Origin: Acidobacteriota bacterium
GTDB taxonomy: Bacteria > Acidobacteriota > Thermoanaerobaculia > Multivoradales > Multivoraceae
Assembly (NCBI GenBank): GCA_029263415.1
Contig: JAJCXN010000054.1
Span: 1 to 64,000, forward strand
Direction: 5' to 3'
Length of the DNA stretch: 64,000 bases
Positions 27,289 through 36,586 of the stretch are shown piece by piece (the stretch's first letter is position 1; each line of letters begins with the position of its first letter). Made by a program: the position numbers and the translations under genes. The notes below the pieces were generated by a model. The model was not told where the DNA came from and searched no databases. It was given only the letters and a program-made list of their open reading frames with translations.

Positions 27289-28121
27289 CGCCCTCGAATC
27301 ATTTAGCCACTCAGGTCGACGAGGCCGCCGAGAAGGCTCCAAACGGTACTCCTGATTCCCTGCGGGACCACACGACAGTGCTCGAATCCAGAGACCTTGT
27401 CGTGCGCTATGGCACCACCGAGGCAGTGAAGGGAATCACCCTCGAGATTCCCGAAAAGATGGTGACCGCGATCATTGGACCGTCGGGTTGCGGCAAGAGC
27501 ACCTTTCTTCGAACGCTGAACCGGATGAACGACTTTGTCCCGTCGGTGTCGATCAGCGGTCATGTGTTCTATCGCGGCACGGACCTCTACTCCAGGGATG
27601 TCGATCCGGTTGAGGCGCGCCGGCGCATCGGCATGGTCTTCCAGAAGCCCAATCCCTTTCCCAAGTCGATCTTTAGGAACGTGTCTTGGGGGCCGGCGAT
27701 CAACGGGGTGCCAAAAAGACAATTGCCTGACTTGGTGGAAGACTCGCTGCGCAAGGCCGCGCTGTGGGATGAAGTCAAGGACCGGTTGCACGATTCCGCA
27801 TTGGGGCTCTCCGGTGGGCAACAACAACGTCTGTGCATTGCGCGCAGTTTGGCCATGGAGCCCGAGATCCTGCTAATGGACGAACCGTGCTCGGCACTTG
27901 ACCCGGTATCGACCGGCAAGATCGAAGACCTGATGTTCGAACTGAAGAAGCGCTACACCATGGTCATCGTTACCCACAACATGCAACAGGCCGCCCGTGT
28001 GTCGGACTACACTGCGTTCTTAGAAGCAGGTGTGCTGGTCGAGTTCGATGACACCGATCAGCTCTTCACCAATCCCTCGGTCAGGCGCACCGAAGAATAC
28101 GTAACCGGACGGTTCGGCTAG
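27285..28121 (+). CDS. pstB: Phosphate ABC transporter ATPase PstB
   Basis: The 278-residue ATPase has an N-terminal extension of about 35 residues. Walker A is GPSGCGKST, the signature motif [16 protein letters not shown], Walker [14 protein letters not shown] and the switch histidine VTHNMQQA. The motif [38 protein letters not shown] is typical of PstB. It powers phosphate import through PstCA. Confidence 0.96.
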   Translation: MTPSNHLATQVDEAAEKAPNGTPDSLRDHTTVLESRDLVVRYGTTEAVKGITLEIPEKMVTAIIGPSGCGKSTFLRTLNRMNDFVPSVSISGHVFYRGTDLYSRDVDPVEARRRIGMVFQKPNPFPKSIFRNVSWGPAINGVPKRQLPDLVEDSLRKAALWDEVKDRLHDSALGLSGGQQQRLCIARSLAMEPEILLMDEPCSALDPVSTGKIEDLMFELKKRYTMVIVTHNMQQAARVSDYTAFLEAGVLVEFDDTDQLFTNPSVRRTEEYVTGRFG

Positions 28122-28192
28122 GTAGACCCAGTCGGTTGACCGTCCGCTGAGCGAATCACAAACCGCTAGAAGCCTCTCAGGAAACGAAGACC

Positions 28193-28873
28193 ATGAGAAC
28201 CCATCTGCAGCGCGACTTAACCAGCCTCACCAAGAAACTGCTCGAGATCGGTGCCTTGGTGGAAGAGGCTGTGAAGAAGGCAACCCGAGCCGTCGCCGAA
28301 CGTGACCTTGCTCTTGCCAACCAGGTGATCAAGGGCGACTTGATTGTTGATCGACTGGAGGTTGAGTTCGAGGAAGACTGCCTCAAGGTGCTTGCGTTGC
28401 ACGCGCCAGTGGCGGCTGACTTGCGACGAGTGGTTGGATTTCTCAAGGTCAACAACGATCTTGAACGTATCGGTGACCTTGCTCAGAACATCGCTGAGCG
28501 CGCGGCGTTCTTCGCGACTCGTGAGCCGATCGAGCATCCGAACGAGCTCGAGTACGTGGCCGGTCGTGTACGCAAGATGGTGCGCGACTGTCTCGACGCG
28601 ATGATCAACACCGAGATCGGCCTTGCGCGCCAAGTGTTGACCGACGATGAGGAGGTCGACTCGATTCACACCGGCTTCTACAAGACGATCGAGCAGTTGA
28701 TCGCGGTGTCGCCCGATCGGGGGGCGGAGATCTTGCAACTCTTGTCGCTGTCGCGCTACTACGAACGCATCGCCGACCAGGCCACCAACATCGCTGAAGA
28801 TGTGATCTTCATGGTCAGCGGCGAAGTGATCCGGCATCAGGCGACCCGCTACCGACTGGTCGGTGAAGACTAG
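28193..28873 (+). CDS. phoU: Phosphate signalling protein PhoU
   Basis: The 226-residue helical protein has two PhoU repeats. The first has EEAVKKATRAVAERDLALANQVIKGDLIVDRLE and FLKVNNDLERIGDLAQNIAERA; the second has LLSLSRYYERIADQATNIAEDVIFMVSGE. The E/DxxxD motifs bind metal clusters. PhoU links Pst activity to PhoR and dampens the Pho response when phosphate is plentiful. It ends the pst operon. Confidence 0.95.
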   Translation: MRTHLQRDLTSLTKKLLEIGALVEEAVKKATRAVAERDLALANQVIKGDLIVDRLEVEFEEDCLKVLALHAPVAADLRRVVGFLKVNNDLERIGDLAQNIAERAAFFATREPIEHPNELEYVAGRVRKMVRDCLDAMINTEIGLARQVLTDDEEVDSIHTGFYKTIEQLIAVSPDRGAEILQLLSLSRYYERIADQATNIAEDVIFMVSGEVIRHQATRYRLVGED

Positions 28874-28932
28874 TGAGTTTTCGGACGGCTCGACCGAGTA
28901 TTCCTGGGAGTTCAAGGCGTTAAGCTGCTGGT

Positions 28933-31900
28933 ATGGGTGAGGCGCGCTGGATCGATCAACCGCATAGTCAGAGGCTCTCGATCGGCTCCCGCTTTTGCAG
29001 AAGGCCAGGTACAGCACGCGCGCGGTGGCGGCGGGCCGCACTGTTGGTCGCAGTTTGCCTGTTTGCGAGTCAATTGGCCTTGGCGCAAGGTTCGGAGCCG
29101 CGGCCAGAGAGGCCGCGTAGCCGCTCGGGCATGGACATGGGCAGTGCTGCTGCTTCGTCCGAAGCCAACCCCTATCTGAGCTTTCTTCCGGCGGAAGTCA
29201 CTCCGGACCTGGACGGGTGGCGGGTGCGGCTCGAGCAGGTTGCAGCCAGCCGAGTTCAACGGGGCGCGAGCACGTTCTATCAAGAGATCGAGCCTCCGGC
29301 CGCTCTGTTTCTGAACGACGCTCCGGCTCTAGCGGAACCTTTGCCGCCGGTGGCTCTCGACGATCTGCTGCTGGTGCGCGGTCAGGTTCTAGATCAGACC
29401 GTTGAACTCGGCGACTTCGGGTCAGGAGGTCTCGACCTTGGCGGCTCGATTCCAACTGCGGTTGAGTTGAATGCACTCGGGGTCAGGGGAGGTCCGCGAT
29501 ACAGCGGCGATGGCTTCGTCGGCAACGGAGCGCATGGCTCAGCTGGCACCGGCAGCGGCGACTTCGATGTCTTTTCGATCGCCGGACTCGCTGGTCAACA
29601 GCTCTCTGTTTTGGCTGCAACACCGGATCCAGGGAGCACCTTAGATGTATTCCTTGCCGTCGCGAACTCCACCGGGTTGGTGATCGCGTTTGAAGATTCA
29701 ATCATCGTGGGTGGTTTCTTCGTCTCGAGTGATGCCGCAATAACGCTGCGACTGCCTCTCGACGATGACTATTTTGTGATTGTCGGCGGTTCGAGCGAGG
29801 ACAGTGGGTTCTTGCCTCAGGATCTGTTCGATGCTGGGAGCGGTCCCGGGGTGGGTACCGAGGGAACCTATCGGTTGCACCTGTCTCTCGATTCTGCGGC
29901 AGCGTCGAGCCGTGACCTGTTTGCGCTCGACCTCGAGGCCGGCGATGTGCTTGCGGCCACGTTGCGGGAGGGTGCGGACCACCGGATCGCGTTCTTGGAT
30001 GACACGGGTGAGCTGTTGGTCGGTTCGCGCTTTGATCTGTCGGCGTTGTATCCCGCCAGTTCACCGTTGCCAGCTGGTGGTGACGCCTCCGTTGCCCACG
30101 TTGCAGCGCAGGCAGGCCGGTACCTGCTTGCGGTCGAGCCGACCGGCCCGTTTGTGCCTGAACTCTATGGGGTAGAGCTAGGGATCTTTCGGGCGGATTC
30201 AGGATCCATGACCGATGGGTCAAAGCAGAGGCGGGGGGACACGATCCCTCAAGGACTCTTCCTCGATTTTGATGGGGCGGTCGTTGACCGCGCGATTTTC
30301 TTCGGCTCCGTGCTCCCGCCGGAGTTGGTTGAGCTATCGGCGCTGAGCGCCTTTTTAGATCGGTGGTCGTTGCCTGGCGACGCTGAATCGATGGTGATCG
30401 ACGCGGTGCTCGCAACCGTTGAGCAAGAACTCAGTGAGATGGTCCGAGCGCTAGGTGGCAATGGCGACTTTGAGGCCACGGGCCTTTTAGGTGAGTTCGA
30501 TATTGAAATACGGAACAGTCGAGATCACGCCGCACAGCTCGGCGATGCGCGGATCGTGGTGGGTGGGAGCATTGAAGAACTGAATATCGGCACAATCGGT
30601 ATCGCGGAGGCGATCGACCCAGGGAATTTCGAACGGGCGAAGACAGCGGTTGTGCTGCTCGATCTGCTCAGCGAAGAGGCCATGAATGCCAACTCATTGA
30701 ATGGTGTTGAGCTTGGTCTGGGCGTGGATCTGATTGACCTGTTGGGCGTCGCTCTAGGGCGCATCGCGGCCCATGAGGCTGGTCATTTGTTTGGCAACTT
30801 TCACACCGAGCGCGATATCGGCCCGGTATCGATCATGGACTCAGGCGGCCGGCTTGAGTTGCTCTTAGGGCTCGGTGATGACGGAGTGTTCGGAACCGGT
30901 GATGACGGTCCAGTTTCTTTGTTGACTGACGAGTACTCCCGTCGCGAACCGTTTCAAGGGGTTGAAGAGACTCTCGAGGTGGTGAGCTTCGGTTTGCCTT
31001 TCGGAACAGGAGAGTCTCTGCGTGTCGCGCCCGGGCAGATCAGTTTCGGAGCGGTCAGCCCCGGTGGGGTCGCCATGCAAGCAATCCAAGTCGTCAATGA
31101 CGGTGGCAGCACGGTCACCGTGGATGGCGCCAGCACTACCGCGCCCTTGTTCTCGGTCAATAGTCCTAAGGTGTCGTTGGATCCTGGTGAGGGTCTCGAG
31201 CTCATGGTGAGCTTCAACCCACTAGCGACCGGAGCCTTTGCAGCGGATCTCTTGATCGCCGTTGAGGGGGCACTGCCACTGAGCGTTCCGCTAACAGGTG
31301 CTGGCGGAGTGGCCGCGATTGCGGTTCCTGAGATCGGCGATCCGGCAGTGCCGATTGCACTCCCTAGCATCGTCTATGGACCGTTGACGCGCACCTCGCG
31401 GGTCGTCGATGTCATCAACGCGGGCGCGGCTCCGCTGGACCTAGTGTGGACAGTGCGCGGCACTCAGGCTGATCGATTCACGGTTGGTATCGAACGAACG
31501 AGAGGAGCTAGCCAGCCGGCGGTTCGGGTTGCCCCGGGCGAGAGTGTTGCTCTTCGCTTTGTGTTTGATCCGAATGGCGCAATCGGAGAAGCTAGCGCCA
31601 TCCTCACTCTGGCCGACGCACTAGGTGGAGCGAGTGCCATGGTCTTCACCCTGCGGGGCCGTTCTGATGGTCCTGATGTCTCAGTAAGGCCGCGGCCCTA
31701 TGTCTTCGGTGCTCTCCGAGCCGACGGAGCCAGTGGCCAACGCGCGTTCCGCGTGCGCAACGAAGGTACGCTGCCGCTGCATGTGAGCGGCGCAACGCTG
31801 CGTGCGGGCACACCGCCGCAGTTTGAACTCACACCACCTCCGCTTCCCAGAACGCTTGAACCACAGGCAGAGGTGAGGGTCCAGGTGGTCTTCCGGCCCG

Positions 31901-32403
31901 ACGACGCGATCAGGTACGAAGGCGTTCTCGACGTGAGTTCGACAGATCCCGAAGAGCCACTGGCAGTAGTCGAGATGCTGGGCTTTGGACTGCTTCCGAT
32001 GCTCGAGATCTCCCCGGCAGAGATCGTTGTGGACGCCGTTCCAGTGGGTGGTGAGATCGTGCAAACGCTGCGCCTCGACAACGTTGGCGGCGCGACTCTC
32101 AGAGGGAGCTTTGTGTTGATCGGTGGCGGTGGCGAGTGGAGCGTCGAGCCCGCGCCGGGCACCCTTACCATGCCGCCAGGATCAAATCTTGAACTAGAGG
32201 TCACCTACCGCAACCTAGGAGCAGTTACCTCCATATCGACTGCAATCCTCCGATTCGAGACCGACGATCGTGATCAGCCGGTGCAGGAGATTCCATTGCG
32301 TGGGCGCAGTGTCGTGGAGATTCCGGGAGCTGACACGTTCACTTCGAGTCTGTTGGTCGTGCTGTTGATGTGGGTTGCGGTTGGACGGGTTCAACGGCTG
32401 TAG
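28933..32403 (+). CDS. Large secreted metzincin-like protein with PPC and choice-of-anchor D domains
   Basis: The 1156-residue product has a signal peptide (about 30-50, AALLVAVCLFASQLALAQ). A PPC-like domain follows near 190-320 (GDFDVFSIAGLAGQQLSVLAATPDPGSTLDVFL). Around residues 613-623 is HEAGHLFGNFH, the HExxHxxGxxH zinc site of metzincin peptidases, with VSIMDSGG shortly after as a Met-turn. About 690-1110 holds four beta-sandwich 'choice-of-anchor D'/HYDIN-like modules (VSPGGVAMQAIQVVNDGG, LTRTSRVVDVINAGAAPLDL, GQRAFRVRNEGTLPLHVSG). A hydrophobic C-terminus (FTSSLLVVLLMWVAVGRVQRL) may anchor it or serve as a sorting signal. It would be an extracellular protease; the substrate is unknown. 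Confidence 0.75.
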   Translation: MGEARWIDQPHSQRLSIGSRFCRRPGTARARWRRAALLVAVCLFASQLALAQGSEPRPERPRSRSGMDMGSAAASSEANPYLSFLPAEVTPDLDGWRVRLEQVAASRVQRGASTFYQEIEPPAALFLNDAPALAEPLPPVALDDLLLVRGQVLDQTVELGDFGSGGLDLGGSIPTAVELNALGVRGGPRYSGDGFVGNGAHGSAGTGSGDFDVFSIAGLAGQQLSVLAATPDPGSTLDVFLAVANSTGLVIAFEDSIIVGGFFVSSDAAITLRLPLDDDYFVIVGGSSEDSGFLPQDLFDAGSGPGVGTEGTYRLHLSLDSAAASSRDLFALDLEAGDVLAATLREGADHRIAFLDDTGELLVGSRFDLSALYPASSPLPAGGDASVAHVAAQAGRYLLAVEPTGPFVPELYGVELGIFRADSGSMTDGSKQRRGDTIPQGLFLDFDGAVVDRAIFFGSVLPPELVELSALSAFLDRWSLPGDAESMVIDAVLATVEQELSEMVRALGGNGDFEATGLLGEFDIEIRNSRDHAAQLGDARIVVGGSIEELNIGTIGIAEAIDPGNFERAKTAVVLLDLLSEEAMNANSLNGVELGLGVDLIDLLGVALGRIAAHEAGHLFGNFHTERDIGPVSIMDSGGRLELLLGLGDDGVFGTGDDGPVSLLTDEYSRREPFQGVEETLEVVSFGLPFGTGESLRVAPGQISFGAVSPGGVAMQAIQVVNDGGSTVTVDGASTTAPLFSVNSPKVSLDPGEGLELMVSFNPLATGAFAADLLIAVEGALPLSVPLTGAGGVAAIAVPEIGDPAVPIALPSIVYGPLTRTSRVVDVINAGAAPLDLVWTVRGTQADRFTVGIERTRGASQPAVRVAPGESVALRFVFDPNGAIGEASAILTLADALGGASAMVFTLRGRSDGPDVSVRPRPYVFGALRADGASGQRAFRVRNEGTLPLHVSGATLRAGTPPQFELTPPPLPRTLEPQAEVRVQVVFRPDDAIRYEGVLDVSSTDPEEPLAVVEMLGFGLLPMLEISPAEIVVDAVPVGGEIVQTLRLDNVGGATLRGSFVLIGGGGEWSVEPAPGTLTMPPGSNLELEVTYRNLGAVTSISTAILRFETDDRDQPVQEIPLRGRSVVEIPGADTFTSSLLVVLLMWVAVGRVQRL

Positions 32404-32490
32404 GGCCGAAGGGTGTTTCTCCAACGCTAGGGTGTTTTCTCCAAGAGGTAAGCTGAGAGCGAACCTTGACCCCACCAGGAGCTAGTTGCG

Positions 32491-34374
32491 ATGTTGAAAC
32501 TGACGACGGATTCCCTAGGTCGACTGAATCGTCGACGTAGTGCGGCAGGTCCAGTGCTATTCGTGCTGCTGTTGGCAACTCTGTTTTCGGCAACGCTGTT
32601 CTCGACGACCGTGTTCAGCGGTCCAGCTGTGGCGCAGTCGCGCACGGTGACGCCGCCGATTTCCAAGGTGTCGGACACCCACCCGGACTCGTGGCGTGCA
32701 GACTACGATCGCTACATGCAGGCCCAGTTGGTCGACCGGACCGAGGCCGGAGTCGCAAGCGGCAAGAACGGAGCGGTCACTGTTGCCTACAACGGGCTCG
32801 CCGCTCGCGCTGGGTTCGAGGCGCTCAAGCAGGGCGGCAATGCGCTCGACGCTGCGCTGACCACGGCAGTCACTCAAGTAGCTCTAACGGCAGGCGCTCC
32901 TATCAGCTACTTCGGCATCATGTCGCTGGTCTACTACGACGCTGAATCAAAGCAGGTCTACACCATGAACGCTGAGTGGAACACGCTGCTCGGCGAGACC
33001 GAACCGATGACCATCCCCGGCGGGATCGACATGAGTTCTGCCGACGGCCTATACGGCCGAGACCCGAACGGTCGCACCGCGATGGTGGGTGGCTTTATGA
33101 AGGGGGTCGGCGCAGCGCACTCAAAGTTCGGCGAGCTGTCGTTTGATCAGATCTTCGCGCCCGCGATCTTCGTTGCAGATGATGGCATGCCGATCTCCAA
33201 GAAGGTCGCTGGCTACTGGAGCGGTAGAGCCACAGACCTCGCGCGTCTGCCTGAGACCAGGAAGACGTTTCTCAAACCCGACGGTTCAGCCTACGTTGAA
33301 GGCGATGTCTTCAAGCAGCCTGCGCTGGCCGAGACCCTGCGCAACGTCGCGCGTCATGGCACGGACTACATGTACAAGGGGCCGTGGGCAGAGCGCTTGG
33401 TCGCCGCAGTGAACGCCGATGGCGGCAAGATGACGCTCGAAGACCTAAGCCGCTACGAGGTGACTTGGAGTAGTGCACTGTCTGCCCCATTGGGCGAGCA
33501 GTACACGCTTTACACCAATCCCCCACCGAACAGTGGCGGTGTGTCAATGATCGAGGCGCAGAACCTCGCGCGGGCGTCCGGGATGCTGGATGAAGGTCAT
33601 TGGACCGAGTCATCCAGCTCTTTTCGCAAGGCGCTGGACATCACTCAGCTCTATGTCATCGACTTCTTTCCTGAGGCGGCTCAAGCCGCGATGTACCCCG
33701 GTATCGATTTTTCAGCCGATTCGCGAGTCACCACGGCACATGCTGACGAACTATGGAAGCATCTCGCAGCCGGCAAGGTCGCCATGCCTTGGAAGGACGC
33801 TGGGCCTAAGCATTCAGACGATGTGGTGGCGATCGATTCTGAAGGCAACATCGCAGCGATCACACACAGCATCAACTGTGTCTTGTGGGGCAAGACCGCC
33901 ATCGTCGTAGACGGCATCACCATCGGTGATCCTGCGTCGTTTCAGCAAGCGCAGATCGCGCAGATCGAACCTGGGAGTCGTTTGAAGTCGCCGACTGAGA
34001 CTGGGATTGTGTTCAAGGGAGATCAGCCGGTTCTGGGTTTCGCGTCGATGGGGTCGGGGTTGCATCATCGGACGTTCCAGGGATTGTTGAACGTGTTTCA
34101 CTACGGTATGTCCGTCGACGAGGCGATCAATACGCCGGACTTTTTCATGCCGGGGCCTGAGCCAGGGTCGTTGCAACCGGTGGTGAAGGTGCCTGCTGGG
34201 AAGTTTCCGAAGGCTGTGTTGGATGGGTTGGGGATTGCTTATGAGGAGATTGCGGTGGGTGGGGCTCGGTTTGCAGGGGAAGGGGTTTGGGTGGCGATTT
34301 GGCGGGACCCGGTGACTGGGGAGGTGACGGCGGCGTCGCACAACAGGACGAATTCTGCGGCGGTGGCTTTCTAG
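32491..34374 (+). CDS. Gamma-glutamyltransferase family protein
   Basis: The 627-residue exported protein (hydrophobic segment about 18-45) shows the GGT fold: NGLAARAGFEALKQGGNALDAALTTAVTQVALTAGAPISYFG, VGGFMKGVGAAHSKFGELSFDQIFAPAIFVADDGMPISKK and FGFASMGSGLHHRTFQGLLNVFHYGM. In ordinary GGTs a TTH-type motif starts the small subunit, with the catalytic Thr as its N-terminus. Here the corresponding position reads KHSDDVVAIDSEGNIAAITHS, so the Thr seems to be Ser (or lost). The product may be a catalytically altered member, perhaps a periplasmic glutamyl- or cephalosporin-acylase-like enzyme. Confidence 0.8.
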   Translation: MLKLTTDSLGRLNRRRSAAGPVLFVLLLATLFSATLFSTTVFSGPAVAQSRTVTPPISKVSDTHPDSWRADYDRYMQAQLVDRTEAGVASGKNGAVTVAYNGLAARAGFEALKQGGNALDAALTTAVTQVALTAGAPISYFGIMSLVYYDAESKQVYTMNAEWNTLLGETEPMTIPGGIDMSSADGLYGRDPNGRTAMVGGFMKGVGAAHSKFGELSFDQIFAPAIFVADDGMPISKKVAGYWSGRATDLARLPETRKTFLKPDGSAYVEGDVFKQPALAETLRNVARHGTDYMYKGPWAERLVAAVNADGGKMTLEDLSRYEVTWSSALSAPLGEQYTLYTNPPPNSGGVSMIEAQNLARASGMLDEGHWTESSSSFRKALDITQLYVIDFFPEAAQAAMYPGIDFSADSRVTTAHADELWKHLAAGKVAMPWKDAGPKHSDDVVAIDSEGNIAAITHSINCVLWGKTAIVVDGITIGDPASFQQAQIAQIEPGSRLKSPTETGIVFKGDQPVLGFASMGSGLHHRTFQGLLNVFHYGMSVDEAINTPDFFMPGPEPGSLQPVVKVPAGKFPKAVLDGLGIAYEEIAVGGARFAGEGVWVAIWRDPVTGEVTAASHNRTNSAAVAF

Positions 34375-34489
34375 CGGCTTTGGTGGGCGGTGGTCGTGCG
34401 TGGGGCTTTTTGGGATCGTGGTTGTCGTGCGGTGGCGATGGCCGTGGGCGCGGCGGCGGGCGTTGATGGGGGTCGTTCGGGTTGATCGC

Positions 34490-34915
34490 GATTGGTGGGG
34501 CGTCTTCGCTCCTTTCGGCGGATCGGGGATCCCCTCCGGGGGCACCGGCTGCGACCTTGTCCTGAGCGGGTAGGCGTCCCACGGGAGGCTTCGCACTGGT
34601 CATGCTGCCACTCCCACGGGACGCTTCGCAGTCAGTCGCCCGGAACGCGGTGAGCTTCTCGATTGGTGCTGTTGAGGGGCTCTCTCGGTGCGAAGCCTCC
34701 CGTGGGACGAGCTGCCCCCGCCGGGGACGCCCTCACCGCCTTCGTCGCTAGAAACGCGGTCAGGACGGGGTTTGCGGTCGGGGGCATCTTGGAACGCGGT
34801 GGCAAAGAGGGAGAGGATTCTGCCGGAGGTGAAGAGTGGAGGCCTGGGCTGCGTGAACGGAACCCACAAGGGGTGAGGGCTCAGTCCACGCAGCCCAGAC
34901 CGATGGTTCCTGCAG
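34490..34915 (-). repeat. Dispersed intergenic repeat, copy 2 (minus orientation)
   Basis: This is the reverse-complement counterpart of 47678-48052. Its right end has the hairpin CTGGGCTGCGTG (34844-34855) / CACGCAGCCCAG (34887-34898), the same arms as in copy 3. A perfect 21-bp inverted repeat occurs inside at 34577-34597 and 34688-34708, and one arm of it is also present in copy 3 at 47885-47905. The left end matches the 'gaaaggagcgaagacg' tail of the family. The copy lies between the GGT gene and the 35-47 kb block. Confidence 0.85.
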
Positions 34916-35389
34916 GTCGGCTCGTTTGGCTGCGCCAAACTCGAGTCCGCAGCCAGACTGGAAGCCTGGTGGGGAAGGCGTTCGACGTTCTTCGATGCCA
35001 AGCGTGCTCCTCGCCCACACTGCTCTCAGCGAGGGGTAGGGTCCACGAGTGCGAGCACCCTGAGGCAAGCACAGCTACGTTGTGCCATCGGCATCAGTTC
35101 AACTCAGCAGGCTGGGTGCAAGACCACGGAATTCATTGTGAACGCAGCCGTTGTTGCAGCGAAGGCTTGTAGCCTGAAGCTGACCTTGAGGGAGAGCTGC
35201 CGAGGGCGGTTCAGGGTGGGTACGATGTACCGTCGAAACGCAAGACGCCGTGCCAGTGGAATTCGGCGTCGAAGTAGAATGGATCTCATGGTGAGGATTT
35301 TTAGACGAGACCCTAGTCCCCGTCGCACCCACCACTCTAGGTGGGCGGGGATTCATGCGCCAGCCAATCAATTGCAGGAGGGAGCCGGC
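34916..35389. other. Leader region of the first DUF1566 protein gene
   Basis: No gene is supported. A long open frame upstream of the chosen GTG start (from 35138) has no signal sequence of its own. The last 20 bases share 'agccaatcaat' with the leader of the paralogue at 39729. A hairpin CCCACC/GGTGGG lies at 35327-35344, just before the AGGAGGG ribosome binding site at 35376. Confidence 0.45.
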
Positions 35390-36313
35390 GTGTTGAATAG
35401 CAGACCCACCGCGCGAACCGAGACTCGAGTTGGAGGCTCCGCGAGTTGTTGCCTGCTAGTGGGTTTGACGCTTGTGTGCACGCTCGCCACTGTTCAACAG
35501 TTGAGTGCTCAGGACTTGCCGCCCGCTCGACCCTCCAGAGCGCCAGCAAAGCCAACGCCAACGCCGGTCGCCAAGTTGCCGGCGACCTTGATGCTTGTAG
35601 TCGACGGTGCCGCTCATGTCGTAATGGATGGCCAAGACCTCGGCGAGTTTGCGGCCGACGAGATGCGCGGTGTACCTGTTGGCCTAGGGGAACACTTCGT
35701 GATTGCGACCAGTACAGAGGAACCCTCGGTGAAACTTCGGGAGGTCGTGACCATCGAAGCACCTGGGCAGAAAGTGGTGAGTTTCGAACTCGCGGGTAAG
35801 GTGCGGTCGTGGCAAGAGAAAGAACGAGCTAAACGAGCGCAAGAACAAACCAAACGAGCGCAAGAGCAAACCAAACGAGCGCAAGAACAAGCGAAACGAG
35901 CGCGGGTCTTGGAAATGGAAAGTCGTTTCCGGCCCATCGGCGGAGGGGTGTTGCAAGACACCAAGAAGCCGCTGCAGTGGACGGCGCGCGACAACGGCAC
36001 CGATATCGATTGGAACAATGCGTCTGCCTACTGCGGTGGTTTGCGACTGGGAGGCAACTCCGATTGGCGGCTGGCCACAATATATGAGCTGAGCGAGCTC
36101 TATCTCAAGGATGCTCCTGGCGATCCTTGTGGCTCGGTCAAATGCAAGATCTACCCCGGCTTTGACCTGACCAGCTTCTGGCTTTGGTCTGGTGACCGGA
36201 ATGGTTCCTCCACGGCGTGGCTCCTGGACTTCGGCGGCGGTCGTCGCAACTCCTTCAACGTTGGCAATTTCCGCCTCTTACGGGCGTTGTGTGTTCGTCG
36301 TTCCGGAGGGTGA
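35390..36313 (+). CDS. Secreted PEGA-like/DUF1566 (C-type-lectin-fold) protein, candidate DGR target A
   Basis: From the GTG at 35390 (AGGAGGG upstream), the 307-residue product has a signal peptide (SCCLLVGLTLVCTLATVQQLSAQ), a Pro-rich linker and a PEGA-like domain (LMLVVDGAAHVVMDGQDLGEF, then VGLGEHFVIAT). A short coiled coil encoded by a 21-bp tandem repeat follows (KRAQEQT units). A C-terminal DUF1566/Lcl domain carries WTARDNGTDIDWNNASAYCGGL, DWRLATIYELSELY and LWSGDRNGSS, ending RALCVRRSGG. It is almost identical to the paralogue at 39729 except in the VR-like segment 36173-36280. C-type-lectin folds are common DGR targets, so this may be a diversified surface binding protein. Confidence 0.78.
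   Translation: MLNSRPTARTETRVGGSASCCLLVGLTLVCTLATVQQLSAQDLPPARPSRAPAKPTPTPVAKLPATLMLVVDGAAHVVMDGQDLGEFAADEMRGVPVGLGEHFVIATSTEEPSVKLREVVTIEAPGQKVVSFELAGKVRSWQEKERAKRAQEQTKRAQEQTKRAQEQAKRARVLEMESRFRPIGGGVLQDTKKPLQWTARDNGTDIDWNNASAYCGGLRLGGNSDWRLATIYELSELYLKDAPGDPCGSVKCKIYPGFDLTSFWLWSGDRNGSSTAWLLDFGGGRRNSFNVGNFRLLRALCVRRSGG
35831..35904 (+). repeat. 21-bp tandem repeat inside target A
   Basis: Three and a half units starting at 35831, 35852, 35873 and 35894 (cores AAACGAGCGCAAGA) encode KRAQEQT heptads. The paralogue at 39729 lacks all units at the same place, so the array expanded or was lost after the duplication. Confidence 0.85.
36173..36280 (+). other. Hypervariable segment of target A (VR-like)
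   Basis: The two paralogues are about 94% identical at DNA level in the 240 bases before this segment and identical in the roughly 30 bases after it. Inside it, the codons from 36213 to 36280 differ at almost every position, mostly at codon positions 1 and 2, while blocks such as CGCAACTCC and the WSGDRNGSS-coding stretch are unchanged. This is the pattern of adenine-directed DGR mutagenesis; the matching template repeat was not found. Confidence 0.55.
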
Positions 36314-36586
36314 GCCGGCCCTTTGACTCTTTGGTCCTTTGACCCTTTTGCGCTGTTGAACTAACCAGCTTTTGTTCGAGCGCCGGGAAGCTCACACGGC
36401 CTTGCTAGCCCGAACCTGCCTAGTGCTTCACGCTCTCGGCTTGCCGTGGTGATGCGGAGCAAGCTCTGGTTCTGCCGAGGCTAGGTCGAGATATCCGGGC
36501 TGACCAGCAATCTCAATAGGGTTGGGCAGCGAAGCCGCATGGGGAGGGGAGGACCGTGCTCAGACCAACGCCCGACAACTCCGAAT

